From Cryobacterium soli (GTDB lineage Bacteria > Actinomycetota > Actinomycetes > Actinomycetales > Microbacteriaceae), in NCBI RefSeq assembly GCF_003611035.1, contig NZ_CP030033.1, forward strand, positions 1,736,001 through 1,800,000: 64,000 bases of DNA. Direction: 5' to 3'. Position 1 is the first letter of the stretch, and each line of letters begins with the position of its first letter. Positions 1-8,312 of the stretch are shown piece by piece. The position numbers were made by a program, and so were the translations under genes. Under the pieces are notes generated by a model, which was given only the letters and a program-made list of their open reading frames with translations, ran no database searches and had not been told where the DNA came from.

Positions 1-552
1 GACACCCTCACGGGCTTCAAGTGGGTCTCCCGCGCCCCCGGGCTGATCTTCGGCTTCGAGGAGGCCCTGGGCTACCTGGTGAACCCGGGCACCGTGCGCG
101 ACAAGGACGGCATCTCGGCCGCGGTCGCCCTGCTCTCGCTGGTGAGCGACCTCAAGGCGGACGGCTCCACCCTGGCCGAGCACCTGGACGCCTTCTCGGA
201 GAAGTTCGGGCACTTCGCCTCGGGCCAGATCTCCGTGCGGGTCACCGACCTCACCGAGATCGACCGGGTGATGGCGCGACTGCGCGACAGCCCGCCGGCG
301 ATGATCGGCAGCAGCCGGGTCGACCACATCGACGACCTCTCGCAGGGCTTCAACGGTCTGCCGCCGAGCGACGTGCTGCGCATCGTGCTCGCCGACGGGT
401 CCCGCGTGATGGTGCGCCCGAGCGGCACGGAGCCCAAGCTGAAGGTCTACCTCGACACCAACAGCACCGTCGGCAGCCTCGCCGAACGGCGTCAGGCCGC
501 ATCCGACGCCCTGGCCGAACTCGACCGCGGCATGCGGGCGTTGATCGGCTGA
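1..552 (+). CDS. Phospho-sugar mutase (phosphomannomutase/phosphoglucomutase family), C-terminal part
   Basis: The reading frame is open from base 1, so the 5' part lies outside the window; 183 residues are visible. The segment FGFEEALGYLV is the sugar-binding loop of alpha-D-phosphohexomutases, and VRPSGTEPKLKVY near the end is the phosphate-binding loop of domain 4. Both are intact, so this is a functional C-terminus. Members of the family interconvert sugar 1- and 6-phosphates (glucose, mannose or pentose phosphates). The neighbours are nucleoside phosphorylase and deaminase genes, so interconversion of ribose or deoxyribose 1- and 5-phosphate is a plausible role. That is inference from context; sequence alone does not fix the substrate. 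The gene converges on the PTS genes, with a hairpin between them. Confidence 0.85.
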   Translation, partial: DTLTGFKWVSRAPGLIFGFEEALGYLVNPGTVRDKDGISAAVALLSLVSDLKADGSTLAEHLDAFSEKFGHFASGQISVRVTDLTEIDRVMARLRDSPPAMIGSSRVDHIDDLSQGFNGLPPSDVLRIVLADGSRVMVRPSGTEPKLKVYLDTNSTVGSLAERRQAASDALAELDRGMRALIG

Positions 553-560
553 TGCAGTGC

Positions 561-585
561 TCCCGGGTCGCACTGCGACCCGGGA
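561..585. terminator. Bidirectional hairpin terminator between mutase and PTS IIB
   Basis: There is a perfect stem CCCGGGTCGC / GCGACCCGGG with a 3-base ACT loop, extended by one T-A pair, in the 40-bp gap between two convergent stop codons. There is no clear T-run, as is common for actinobacterial terminators. Confidence 0.6.
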
Positions 586-592
586 CGCCCGG

Positions 593-865
593 CTAACCCA
601 GCGCGGTCTCGAGCTTGGCGGTCAGTTCGTCCAGGTCGAAGAAGTTATCGATGATGATGACATCCGCGTTGGTCTTGCCGATCGACGGCACCAGCTCGCT
701 CGACGTGAGGATCACCTGGGCGTCCGCGGCGGCCAGCTTGACGCTGGCGATGTCGGCGGCGGTGACGTCCGCCTGGATGTCGAGGCGCTCGAGGGCGCGT
801 TCGGCGTTGACCTTGAGAATGGCGGACGTGCCGATTCCCACTCCGCACAGTGCGACGATCTTCAT
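593..865 (-). CDS. PTS IIB component (ascorbate/lactose-type)
   Basis: This 90-residue protein is a free-standing PTS IIB domain. The phosphocysteine loop CGVGIGTSAILK (Cys7) lies right after the first beta strand, as in UlaB/SgaB-like IIB proteins. IIB passes phosphate from IIA to a sugar during uptake, normally with a membrane IIC partner. It overlaps the IIA gene upstream by 4 bases (ATGA), so the two are translationally coupled. No IIC gene is visible anywhere in the window. The pair may work with a remote IIC or may be regulatory. The family call is confident; the substrate is unknown. Confidence 0.85.
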   Translation of the reverse strand: MKIVALCGVGIGTSAILKVNAERALERLDIQADVTAADIASVKLAAADAQVILTSSELVPSIGKTNADVIIIDNFFDLDELTAKLETALG

Positions 866-1344
866 GATGACTCCTCTTCGGTGGCTGCGTGCCCTGATGG
901 TGCCGCGATGCCCAGGAGCGAGCGTACGGTTTCGGCGTCCGGCGCCGCTGCCAGCGCCGGGATGATGCTGGAATCGTTGAACACATTGGCGAGTTCGGCG
1001 ACGAAATGCACGTGCTCGTCACCCGTGGTCACGGCCAGGCCGAGCACCACGCTGACCGGGTCGTTGTGCGGATGCCCGAACGCGACGGGGTCGGCCAGGG
1101 TCACCACGCTCAGACCCTCGGTGAGCACATCGGGGCCGGGCCGGGCGTGCGCCAGGGCCAGCCCGGGCGCGATCACCACGTAGGCGCCGAACTCCTCGAT
1201 CACCCCCACCATGCGCTCGGTGTAGCCCGGCGCGGTGGAGCCGCTTCTCTCGAGCGCCGCCCCCGCGGCGCCGATCGCGGCGCGCCAGTCGGGAACGTGC
1301 AGGCCGACGTCAATGGCGTCGAGGGGAAGCGGGGGAAGCGACAT
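862..1344 (-). CDS. PTS IIA component (mannitol/ascorbate-type)
   Basis: The protein has 160 residues when started at the ATG at 1344; the frame is open further upstream, but that stretch overlaps the adenosine deaminase gene and looks non-coding. GLALAHARPG around residues 61-70 carries the phosphoryl-accepting His66, typical of the fructose/mannitol/ascorbate IIA fold (PF00359). IIA takes phosphate from HPr and hands it to IIB, encoded next with an ATGA overlap. The gene follows adenosine deaminase by 28 bp on the same strand, so it is probably in that transcript. A sugar PTS pair without IIC inside a nucleoside salvage cluster is unusual; a regulatory role is possible but unproven. Confidence 0.83.
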   Translation of the reverse strand: MSLPPLPLDAIDVGLHVPDWRAAIGAAGAALERSGSTAPGYTERMVGVIEEFGAYVVIAPGLALAHARPGPDVLTEGLSVVTLADPVAFGHPHNDPVSVVLGLAVTTGDEHVHFVAELANVFNDSSIIPALAAAPDAETVRSLLGIAAPSGHAATEEESS

Positions 1345-1372
1345 GGCTGCTTTCGGGGTTGGGGTGGGGCGG

Positions 1373-2494
1373 TCAGGCGTTGGCGAAGCCGTCGACGATG
1401 GCATCCGCGAGTTCTTCGCGCTCCTCGAGCGGCAGGAACGCGCTCGACGCCGCGTTGAGCTGCAAGGCTTCGAGGTCGTCGAGGTCGTAGCCGAAGGCAT
1501 CCGTCAAGAGCGCCAGCTCGCGGCTGAGCGAGGTGCCGCTCATCAGACGGTTGTCGGTGTTCACGGTCACGCGGAAGCCCAGCTGGTAGAGCAGGTCGAA
1601 CGGGTGGTCGAGCATGTCGTCGCCCCAGGCGCCGATGGCGCCGGTCTGCAGGTTGGACGACGGGCTCAGCTCGAGCGGGATCTCACGGTCGCGCACCCAC
1701 TGGGCCAGCGGGCCGAGGGTGACGTAGGTGTTGTCCTGGTCTTCGCGGCCGATCTCGATGTCTTCGGCCAGGCGCACCCCGTGGCCCAGGCGCAGCGCCC
1801 GGCCGTCGAAGAGCGCGCCACGGATGCTGTCGAGGCCGTCGGCCTCGCCGGCGTGCACGGTGACCGGGAAGAGGTTGCGGGCCAGGAAGTCGAACGCCTC
1901 GGTGTGATCGGCGGCGGGGAAACCCTGCTCGGCGCCCGCGATGTCGAAGCCCACGACGCCCAGGTCCCGGTGCCGCACGGCGAGCTCGGCGACCTCGAGC
2001 GAACGCTCGGCGTGCCGCATCGCGGTGATGACCTGGCCGATCTTGATGACCAGCCCGGCCTGGGCGACTCGGTCGATGCCGGCCTCGATGCCTTCCTGCA
2101 CGGCGTCGACGGCCTGGTCCAGGCTGAGCCCGGCCGTGAGGTGCTGCTCGGGCGCCCAACGGATCTCGCCGTAGATCACGCCGTCCAGGGCGAGGTCTTC
2201 GACGAATTCGCGGGCGACGCGCGCGAGCGAGTCGTGGGTCTGCATGACAGCGACGGTGATGTCGAAGGTCTTGAGGTAGTCCACCAGCGACCCGGAGGTG
2301 GCCTGAGCGGTGAACCAGTCGGCCAGGTCGGCCTCGGTGTCGGCGGGCAGATCGAGGTCGATGGCGTCGGCCAGCTCGATGATCGTGGCCGGCCGCAAAC
2401 CACCGTCGAGGTGGTCGTGCAGGGAGACTTTGGGCAGCGCGTTGATGCTCACGCCGCTGCCGGGCATCAGGTATTCCTCAGGGCTGGTATTCAC
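1373..2494 (-). CDS. add: Adenosine deaminase
   Basis: It deaminates adenosine (and deoxyadenosine) to inosine in purine salvage. The metal-binding segment HDHLDGG lies near the N-terminus, followed by TVHAGEADG (catalytic Glu region), ELSPSSN and NTDNRLMSG (the metal-binding Asp region), in family order. The 373-residue length is normal. The start is ambiguous: the GTG at 2494 has its AGGGAG directly abutting the codon, whereas the ATG at 2467 (residue 10) has GAGGA at a good 7-base spacing and may be the real start. The PTS IIA gene follows 28 bp downstream. The deoA/cdd/importer operon lies beyond an intervening DUF559-type gene and repeats. Confidence 0.93.
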   Translation of the reverse strand: MNTSPEEYLMPGSGVSINALPKVSLHDHLDGGLRPATIIELADAIDLDLPADTEADLADWFTAQATSGSLVDYLKTFDITVAVMQTHDSLARVAREFVEDLALDGVIYGEIRWAPEQHLTAGLSLDQAVDAVQEGIEAGIDRVAQAGLVIKIGQVITAMRHAERSLEVAELAVRHRDLGVVGFDIAGAEQGFPAADHTEAFDFLARNLFPVTVHAGEADGLDSIRGALFDGRALRLGHGVRLAEDIEIGREDQDNTYVTLGPLAQWVRDREIPLELSPSSNLQTGAIGAWGDDMLDHPFDLLYQLGFRVTVNTDNRLMSGTSLSRELALLTDAFGYDLDDLEALQLNAASSAFLPLEEREELADAIVDGFANA

Positions 2495-2878
2495 CTCCCT
2501 AATCTATCGCCCCGTCGCTGTGCGCACCCCGATGCCGCCACATCCGCTCGCCGGCGCCCCTCTGCGCACCCTGCCATGATCCGTCGAACCGCCGGTGTGG
2601 GCGCGCTGCCACCTTCCGCTCCGCCGGTGTGCGTGCCCTTCCGCTGCCACCTCCGCTCGCCATCTCGCCAAAAATCAACCGCCTCACCGCCCACTTGCCG
2701 CAAAGTACCCTCTCAAGCCGCTCGAGAGGGCAATTCTCCGCAACTCACCGACAGCGACCGCGCTCATTTGCGCCGAGTCGCCCTGGCCGCAAGCTCCCAG
2801 GGGCGCGCTGCCGCCTCACGCGAAGTCGGCCGGTGGATAACTCTGACGGCCCGCTGGGAGAAATGGCATCTTGGGCGG
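2495..2878. other. Non-coding spacer with one palindromic repeat
   Basis: This 384-bp divergent spacer separates adenosine deaminase (leftward) from the DUF559-type gene (rightward). Its right part holds copy A of the ~60-bp palindromic repeat family. The left part, about 2520-2690, has short repeats of an RCCGCCGGTGTG-like phrase and no convincing ORF. Promoters for both flanking genes must lie here, but I see no clear -35/-10 pair. Confidence 0.5.
2692..2751. repeat. Palindromic intergenic repeat, copy A (diverged)
   Basis: The left arm begins TTGCCGCAAAGTACCCTCTC and the right arm mirrors it around a short loop (CTCGAGAGGGCAATTCTCCG). It belongs to the same family as copies at 3805, 3875, 39039 and 39112 but is the most diverged of the five. 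Confidence 0.65.
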
Positions 2879-3787
2879 ATGCGTAAGCGAACTGAGCTCC
2901 CTCGCACCCTGTCACTCGACGGGTTCACCGTCGCCGACGCACGTCGGGAGGGGGTGACCGCGAAGCGGCTGCACGCGACAGACCTGGAGGCGCCGTTCCA
3001 CGGAGTCAGGGTCGCCGCCGGCGGGTCTGCCGGAGTATCGGAGCTGACGCGGGCCTACTCGTCGATCATGCCCACCGCCCATTTCTTCAGTCATGTCACC
3101 GCGGCCCTGCTGCTCGGGATGCCGCTGCCCCGGCATGCCAGACGAGATCTGCCCCTGCACGTGAGCGTCATCGCACCCGAGCGCGCTCCGCAGGGCAACG
3201 GGATTGCCGGGCACACGGTCACCGGCCGGCCCGAGCTGTGGCGCGTTCGCGGGCTCACGGTGCAGAACCCCGTCAGCACCTGGTGCGAACTGGCCCCGTT
3301 GGTGGGCCTGGACGATCTCATCGCACTCGGCGACCACCTTCTCGGCGTCATGGATCCGCCGTACACCCGCGACGATCTGGCCCGCGCGGTGGAGGCGAGA
3401 GCCGGACACAGAGGCATCCGACGGCTTCGCGCCGCCGCGGAGTGGGTGCGTCCACGGGTCGAATCTCGTCAAGAGACCCGCCTGCGCCTGCTCATCGTGC
3501 GAGCCGGTCTGCCGGAACCTGAGACCAATGTGTATCTCCCGCTGCGCCATCAACGTCGTCGAGTACGCGGCGACCTGGTCTACCTGCGCTACCGAACTCT
3601 CGTCGAGTACGACGGCGGACAGCACCGCACCGACGATGCGCAATTCGCACGGGATGTCGACCGGCTGGATGGGGTGATGGCCGAGGACTGGCGGGTCATC
3701 AGGGTACTGAAGGAGACCCCTGATGCGGAGGTTCTCGCGCGGCTCGAGCAGGCGCTGCGGTCCCGGGGCTGGCGTCCCGGCGACTGA
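2879..3787 (+). CDS. DUF559/AbiEi-like domain protein, predicted endonuclease fold
   Basis: This is a 302-residue protein started at the ATG at 2879; the upstream open frame is a shadow of adenosine deaminase. The N-terminal ~90 residues look like a helix-turn-helix/AbiEi-type antitoxin fold (FTVADARREGVTAKRL, then HVTAALLLGMPLP). The C-terminal ~100 residues (RGDLVYLRYRTLVEYDGGQHR, then RDVDRLDGVMAEDWRVIRV) match the restriction-endonuclease-like DUF559 pattern with acidic residues and a final strand-helix. Such proteins are abundant in Microbacteriaceae, often as several paralogues; their function is unknown. It sits alone, flanked on both sides by palindromic repeats, and interrupts the nucleoside cluster. 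A toxin-antitoxin or nuclease role is speculative. Confidence 0.75.
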   Translation: MRKRTELPRTLSLDGFTVADARREGVTAKRLHATDLEAPFHGVRVAAGGSAGVSELTRAYSSIMPTAHFFSHVTAALLLGMPLPRHARRDLPLHVSVIAPERAPQGNGIAGHTVTGRPELWRVRGLTVQNPVSTWCELAPLVGLDDLIALGDHLLGVMDPPYTRDDLARAVEARAGHRGIRRLRAAAEWVRPRVESRQETRLRLLIVRAGLPEPETNVYLPLRHQRRRVRGDLVYLRYRTLVEYDGGQHRTDDAQFARDVDRLDGVMAEDWRVIRVLKETPDAEVLARLEQALRSRGWRPGD

Positions 3788-3804
3788 GCACTGCTCCCGC
3801 GCCC

Positions 3805-3866
3805 GCGAGTTGCGGCAAAATGCCCCCACAGCAGCGCTGAAGGGGCACTTTGCGGCAAGTCGCCGA
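3805..3866. repeat. Palindromic intergenic repeat, copy B
   Basis: This copy is an almost perfect inverted repeat: the right arm CTGAAGGGGCACTTTGCGGC is mirrored on the left (GTTGCGGCAAAATGCCCCCA) with a short loop. It lies just after the stop of the DUF559-type gene and could also act as a terminator. Confidence 0.75.
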
Positions 3867-3874
3867 AGACGCCC

Positions 3875-3939
3875 GCGCTCACTTGCGTCAAAAGCTCCCT
3901 TCAGGAGCACTGAAGGGGCAATTCGCGGCAAGTCGGCGA
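3875..3939. repeat. Palindromic intergenic repeat, copy C
   Basis: This copy is in tandem with copy B, 8 bp further on. It has the right arm CTGAAGGGGCAATTCGCGGC and ends AAGTCGGCGA. The left arm is more diverged (TTGCGTCAAAAGCTCCCTTC). The two copies fill most of the gap between the convergent DUF559-type gene and deoA. Confidence 0.72.
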
Positions 3940-3997
3940 CGACGGGCGGGCACGTCGGGCGGCGGGGTGTGAAGCGCCGCCCGCGGATGCGGCGGGG

Positions 3998-5311
3998 CTA
4001 GCGGGTGATGCGCTCGGCGATCAGGGGGCCGCCGTCGAGGACGGGCTCTCCGGGGTCACCGATGCGCCAGGCGCCGTCGACGGCCTCGAGGGCCCGCGCG
4101 AAGCGCTCCGGCTCGTCGGCGCTGAGGGTGAAGAGCGGCTCGCCCTTTCGCACGGTGTCGCCCGGCTTGGCGTGCAGGTCGATGCCGGCGGCGTGCTGCA
4201 CCGGGTCCTGCTTGCGGGCGCGTCCGGCGCCGAGGCGCCAGGCGCCGATGCCGAACGGCAGGGCCTGCTGCTCCACGAGCACCCCGTCGCGGTCGGCGAG
4301 CACGGTGTGGGTCTCCTTCGCAACGGGCATCGCGGCGGTCGGGTCGCCGCCCTGCGCACGGATGACCGCGTTCCACTTGTCCATCGCGCGGCCGTCCTTG
4401 AGGGCAGCCTCCACGTCGACGTCGACGATGCCGGCCAGGTTGAGCATCTCCCGGGCCAGGGCCACGGTGAGCTCCACCACATCGGCTGGGCCGCCGCCGG
4501 CGAGCACCTCGAGGGACTCGCGCACCTCGTTGGCGTTGCCGATGGCCAGGCCGAGGGGCACGTTCATGTTGGTCAGCAGCGCGGAGGTGGCGACTCCGGC
4601 GTCCTCGCCGAGCGCGACCATGGTGCGGGCCAGTTCGCGGGAGCGTTCGATGTCCTTGAGGAACGCGCCGGAGCCGAACTTGACGTCCAGAACCAGGGCG
4701 CTGGTGCCCTCGGCGATCTTCTTCGACATGATCGACGACGCGATCAGCGGGATCGCCTCGACGGTGCCGGTGATGTCGCGCAGGGCGTAGAGCTTGCCGT
4801 CGGCCGGGGCCAGGCCGCTGCCCGCGGCGCAGATGACGCCGCCGACATCCTGCAGCTGGGCGAACATCTCCTCGTTGCTGAGGTTGGCGCGCCAGCCCGG
4901 GATGGACTCGAGCTTGTCCAGGGTGCCGCCGGTGTGGCCGAGGCCACGGCCGGAGAGCTGCGGCACCGCGGCGCCGAAGACCGCCACGAGGGGCATCAGC
5001 GGCAGGGTGATCTTGTCGCCGACGCCGCCGGTGGAGTGCTTGTCGGTGGTCGGCTTACCCAGGCCCTCGAAGCTCATCCGCTCGCCGGAGTTGATCATGG
5101 CCATGGTCATGTCGCGGATCTCGCGGCGGGACATGCCGTTGAGGAAGATCGCCATGGTCATGGCGGCCATCTGCTCGTCGCCCACGTACCCGCGGGTGTA
5201 CGCGTCGATCAGCCAGTCGATCTGCGGGGTCGACAACTCGCCCTTGTCACGCTTGGCGTGGATCAGGTCGACGGCGTCGAAGGCTTCGATGGTGCGGGCG
5301 GTGGAGCTCAT
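3998..5311 (-). CDS. deoA: Thymidine phosphorylase (pyrimidine-nucleoside phosphorylase)
   Basis: It splits thymidine or deoxyuridine with phosphate into base and deoxyribose-1-phosphate. The family signature SGRGLGHTGGTLDKLESIPG is intact. The N-terminal helical domain (DLIHAKRDKGELSTPQIDWL) and the KHSTGGVGDK phosphate-binding loop are also present. The 437-residue length is normal. It is the last gene of the importer operon. The ATG at 5311 abuts the cytidine deaminase stop with no gap, so the two are coupled. Whether it also accepts uridine, as Bacillus-type Pdp does, cannot be told. Confidence 0.95.
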   Translation of the reverse strand: MSSTARTIEAFDAVDLIHAKRDKGELSTPQIDWLIDAYTRGYVGDEQMAAMTMAIFLNGMSRREIRDMTMAMINSGERMSFEGLGKPTTDKHSTGGVGDKITLPLMPLVAVFGAAVPQLSGRGLGHTGGTLDKLESIPGWRANLSNEEMFAQLQDVGGVICAAGSGLAPADGKLYALRDITGTVEAIPLIASSIMSKKIAEGTSALVLDVKFGSGAFLKDIERSRELARTMVALGEDAGVATSALLTNMNVPLGLAIGNANEVRESLEVLAGGGPADVVELTVALAREMLNLAGIVDVDVEAALKDGRAMDKWNAVIRAQGGDPTAAMPVAKETHTVLADRDGVLVEQQALPFGIGAWRLGAGRARKQDPVQHAAGIDLHAKPGDTVRKGEPLFTLSADEPERFARALEAVDGAWRIGDPGEPVLDGGPLIAERITR

Positions 5312-5746
5312 TTAGTGGTCTTCCCGGTAGGCGGCGAGTTGGCGGGGCCCGAAGGCGTCCGGCAGGACCTCGTCGATGGTGCGCACGCCGGAGACGGTCT
5401 CCAACAGCATGCCTGGGGCTGAGTGTTCGTAGAGAAGCTGGCGGCAGCGCCCGCACGGCATCAGGGTGTTGCCGTTGCCGTCGACGCAGCTGAAGGCGAC
5501 GAGCTGGCCGCCGCCGGTGAGGTGCAGTACCGACACGAGCGCGCACTCGGCGCAGAGGGTGAGGCCGTACGAGGCGTTCTCCACATTGCAGCCGCTGATG
5601 ACGCGGCCGTCGGTGACGAGCGCGGCCGCACCGACCGGGAACTTGGAGTACGGCACGTAGGCCTTGGTCATCGCCTCGGCGGCCGCGCTACGCAGCACGC
5701 CCCAGTCGATGTCGCCCGACGTGGGCGTCACGGTGTCAGATGTCAC
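5312..5746 (-). CDS. cdd: Cytidine deaminase
   Basis: It deaminates cytidine and deoxycytidine, feeding the phosphorylase encoded next. The zinc site of the small homotetrameric class is visible: CAEC (Cys ligand and catalytic Glu) and PCGRCRQ (two Cys ligands). Started at the GTG at 5746 it has 144 residues, with GGAGG five bases upstream; the longer frame reaching 6178 is a shadow of the permease gene. The start is 11 bp after the permease stop. The operon order is importer, cdd, deoA, so imported pyrimidine nucleosides are handled by the last two products. Confidence 0.95.
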   Translation of the reverse strand: MTSDTVTPTSGDIDWGVLRSAAAEAMTKAYVPYSKFPVGAAALVTDGRVISGCNVENASYGLTLCAECALVSVLHLTGGGQLVAFSCVDGNGNTLMPCGRCRQLLYEHSAPGMLLETVSGVRTIDEVLPDAFGPRQLAAYREDH

Positions 5747-5757
5747 AGGAGCCTCCG

Positions 5758-7056
5758 TCACGATTTGATGTACGGTTTTCCGGATGCCGCCGGCCCGCGG
5801 GACTTCCCCACCAGTCCGGCCACGGCGAAGATGGTGACCAGGTAGGGCAGCATCAGCATGAACTCGCTGGGCACCGGCGAACCGATGATGCTCAGCACGT
5901 TCTGCAGGTTGCTGGCGAAGCCGAACAACAGCGCGGCCAGGGTGGCGCGGATCGGGTCCCAGCGGCCGAAGATCACCGCGGCGAGGGCGATGAAGCCGGC
6001 GCCGGCGGTCATCTCCTTGCCGAAGGCGCCCACCGACCCGAGCGTGAAGTACGCCCCGCCGAGGCCGGCGACGGCTCCAGCGAGCGACACGTTCCAGAAC
6101 CGGGTGCCCGTGACGTTGATGCCCACGGTGTCGGCCGCCTGCGGGTGCTCGCCCACCGAGCGGAGGCGGAGGCCCCACCGGGTGTGGAAGATGCCGTAGT
6201 AGACCAGGGCGACGGCGATGTACATGATGTACACGATCAGGGTCTGCCGGAAGAGGACCGGCCCGATGATCGGGATCTCGCTCAGCAGCGGGATGTTGAT
6301 GCGCTCGAACTTGGGCGGCTGGTTCAAAAGCGACGCGTTCGGCGCCAGCACCTGGGAGAACAGGAACCCGGTCAGGCCCGTGACGAGCACGTTGAGCACC
6401 ACACCCACGATGACCTGGTCGACGAAGTACTTGATCGAGAACGCGGCGAGCACGAATGAGACGAGCACTCCGGCCACCATTGCGGCGAGGAGCCCGAGCA
6501 GCGGCTGCTGAGTGACCGACGCGACGACGGCCGAGGTGAACGCACCGGCGAGCAGCTGCCCCTCGATGGCCACGTTGACCACGCCGACCCGCTCGGAGAT
6601 CACGCCGCCGAGAGCGCCGAAGATCAGCGGAACGGCCAGGCTCAGCGAACCGAAGAGCAGGCCGGGCACGGGGATGCGCGCGTCGGCGGATGCCCAGGCC
6701 AGGAAGCCGAGCAGGAGCAGGAACGCGAACACCGAGATGAGCCAGAGCGGAACCTTGCGGTGCGTCTGCACCATCCAGGCGCTGAGCCCGGTGATGAGCG
6801 CCAGCAGCACGGTCACGACGATGCCGGTGGCCCGAGTGGGCAGGAGCACGTCTGGAAGCTGGATCAGGTCGCTGGAGGTGGAGAGCACCATGGTGCTGGT
6901 GCCGGAGCGGCCGAAGACCACCAGCAGGAGGAATCCGAGCACGGTGAAGACGCCGAGGACGATCGGCACCTTCCAGCTCTTGATGACGGCGGTCGCTGGT
7001 CCCTCATGCGGCTCTGACGGCTGGGTGGGCTGGTTCACGGGAGCGATCGTGCTCAT
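5758..7056 (-). CDS. Nucleoside ABC importer, permease 2
   Basis: This is a 432-residue polytopic permease of the BPD_transp_2 family (RbsC/NupQ-like). About ten hydrophobic helices include LGGAYFTLGSVGAFGKEMTAG and GFASNLQNVLSIIGSPVPS. The conserved EERVGVVNVAIEG-like loop is present as SERVGVVNVAIEGQLL, characteristic of permeases paired with BMP lipoproteins. An N-terminal extension of ~35 residues before the first helix is cytoplasmic and unremarkable. It overlaps the preceding permease gene by ATGA. With the ATPase and BMP lipoprotein it forms a complete importer. Confidence 0.92.
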   Translation of the reverse strand: MSTIAPVNQPTQPSEPHEGPATAVIKSWKVPIVLGVFTVLGFLLLVVFGRSGTSTMVLSTSSDLIQLPDVLLPTRATGIVVTVLLALITGLSAWMVQTHRKVPLWLISVFAFLLLLGFLAWASADARIPVPGLLFGSLSLAVPLIFGALGGVISERVGVVNVAIEGQLLAGAFTSAVVASVTQQPLLGLLAAMVAGVLVSFVLAAFSIKYFVDQVIVGVVLNVLVTGLTGFLFSQVLAPNASLLNQPPKFERINIPLLSEIPIIGPVLFRQTLIVYIMYIAVALVYYGIFHTRWGLRLRSVGEHPQAADTVGINVTGTRFWNVSLAGAVAGLGGAYFTLGSVGAFGKEMTAGAGFIALAAVIFGRWDPIRATLAALLFGFASNLQNVLSIIGSPVPSEFMLMLPYLVTIFAVAGLVGKSRGPAASGKPYIKS

Positions 7057-8312
7057 TTCGCCACCACCTCCTGGGTCACGTTGGGAACCGGTTTACGGCG
7101 CGGCGCCCCGGGCGCCGGCAGCCGGAAGATCGCGCGCACGAGCGGCGGCGCGGCGATGAAGAGCACGATGAGCGACTGCACGACAAGCACGATGTCGATG
7201 GGCACGCCCTCGGCGGCCTGCATCGAGAAGCTGCCGGCCTTGAAGGCGCCGAACAGGATGCCCGCGGCGAACACGCCCCACGGCTTGGAGCGACCGAGCA
7301 GAGCCACGGTGATGGCGTCGAAGCCGATCCCCGAGTCGATGCCGGAGCCGAAGCCGCTGGTGGTGGTGCCGAGCACCTGGTTGATGCCGGCCAGGCCGAC
7401 GAGCCCGCCGGAGAACAGCATCGCGTAGACGTACATGCGCTGCACGCTGATGCCCGCCACCCGTGCGGCGTTGGGGTTCTCACCGACGGCCCGGAACTTG
7501 AAGCCCAGGCTTGAGCGGCCCAGCAGCCACCACACGAAGACCGTGGCCGCGATCACCAGGATGAACCCGAAGTGCAGGTTGTAGTTGGGGCCGAGGATGT
7601 CGAAGAAGACCGCGGTCTCCTTGGTGGCGGGGCTCTTCGGGTTGTTCGAGCCGGGCGTCTTGAGGAACCCGTCACGCAGCAGGAAGCTGACCAGGTAGAA
7701 GGCCACGTAGTTGAGCATGATCGTGGTGATCACCTCGTGCGCGCCGGTGCGGGCCTTGAGCAGGCCGACCAGGCCGCCCCAGAGGGCACCGCCGAGAACG
7801 CCGGCCACGAGCGCCGCGATCATGTGGATGCCGGCCGGCAGCTCGAGGGCGAACGCCACCCATCCGCCGAGGGTCGCGGCGATGAGCATCTGGCCGCGGC
7901 CGCCGATGTTGAACAGGCCCACCCGGAAACCGAGCGCGACACCGAGGCCGGCGGCGATCAGCGGGGTGGCGTAGGTGAAGGTCTCGGTGAGCGGCTTGAT
8001 GCCGTCGGCGAAGCTCGGGCGGCGGAAGTTGTACACCGAACCCTGGAACAGGGCCGAGTACGCGCCGGAGACCGAGTTCCAGACGGCGCCGATGAGGTCG
8101 CCGGGCCGGGAGAAGAAGTACCCGGCGCTCTCCTGCACGTCATCGTTGGTGAAGGCGATCATCACGGCGCCGACAAGGAGCGCGAGGACCACGGCGAGCA
8201 CCGAGATGATCGCGTTGCCCGTGGTGATCTCACGGAAGATGTTGTGCCAGCGCGACGGTTCGGCGGGCTCGGTCGGCGCCGGGGTCGTGGTGGGCTGCTG
8301 CGCGGCGCTCAT
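7053..8312 (-). CDS. Nucleoside ABC importer, permease 1
   Basis: This 419-residue polytopic protein is of the BPD_transp_2 family (NupP-like). An N-terminal helix (IISVLAVVLALLVGAVMIAF) precedes a long extracytoplasmic segment and further helices. The loop GFRVGLFNIGGRGQMLI is the family cytoplasmic coupling motif. A second recognisable stretch is HEVITTIMLNYVAFYLVSFL. It forms a heterodimer with the next permease, to which it is coupled by an ATGA overlap; the upstream ATPase gene is joined in the same way. The substrate is inferred to be nucleosides from cdd and deoA in the same operon. Confidence 0.92.
   Translation of the reverse strand: MSAAQQPTTTPAPTEPAEPSRWHNIFREITTGNAIISVLAVVLALLVGAVMIAFTNDDVQESAGYFFSRPGDLIGAVWNSVSGAYSALFQGSVYNFRRPSFADGIKPLTETFTYATPLIAAGLGVALGFRVGLFNIGGRGQMLIAATLGGWVAFALELPAGIHMIAALVAGVLGGALWGGLVGLLKARTGAHEVITTIMLNYVAFYLVSFLLRDGFLKTPGSNNPKSPATKETAVFFDILGPNYNLHFGFILVIAATVFVWWLLGRSSLGFKFRAVGENPNAARVAGISVQRMYVYAMLFSGGLVGLAGINQVLGTTTSGFGSGIDSGIGFDAITVALLGRSKPWGVFAAGILFGAFKAGSFSMQAAEGVPIDIVLVVQSLIVLFIAAPPLVRAIFRLPAPGAPRRKPVPNVTQEVVAK

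Noticed and set aside
2912-3931. 339-residue open frame on the minus strand
   Set aside because: Antisense to the DUF559-type gene, whose sense frame has coherent domain sequence.
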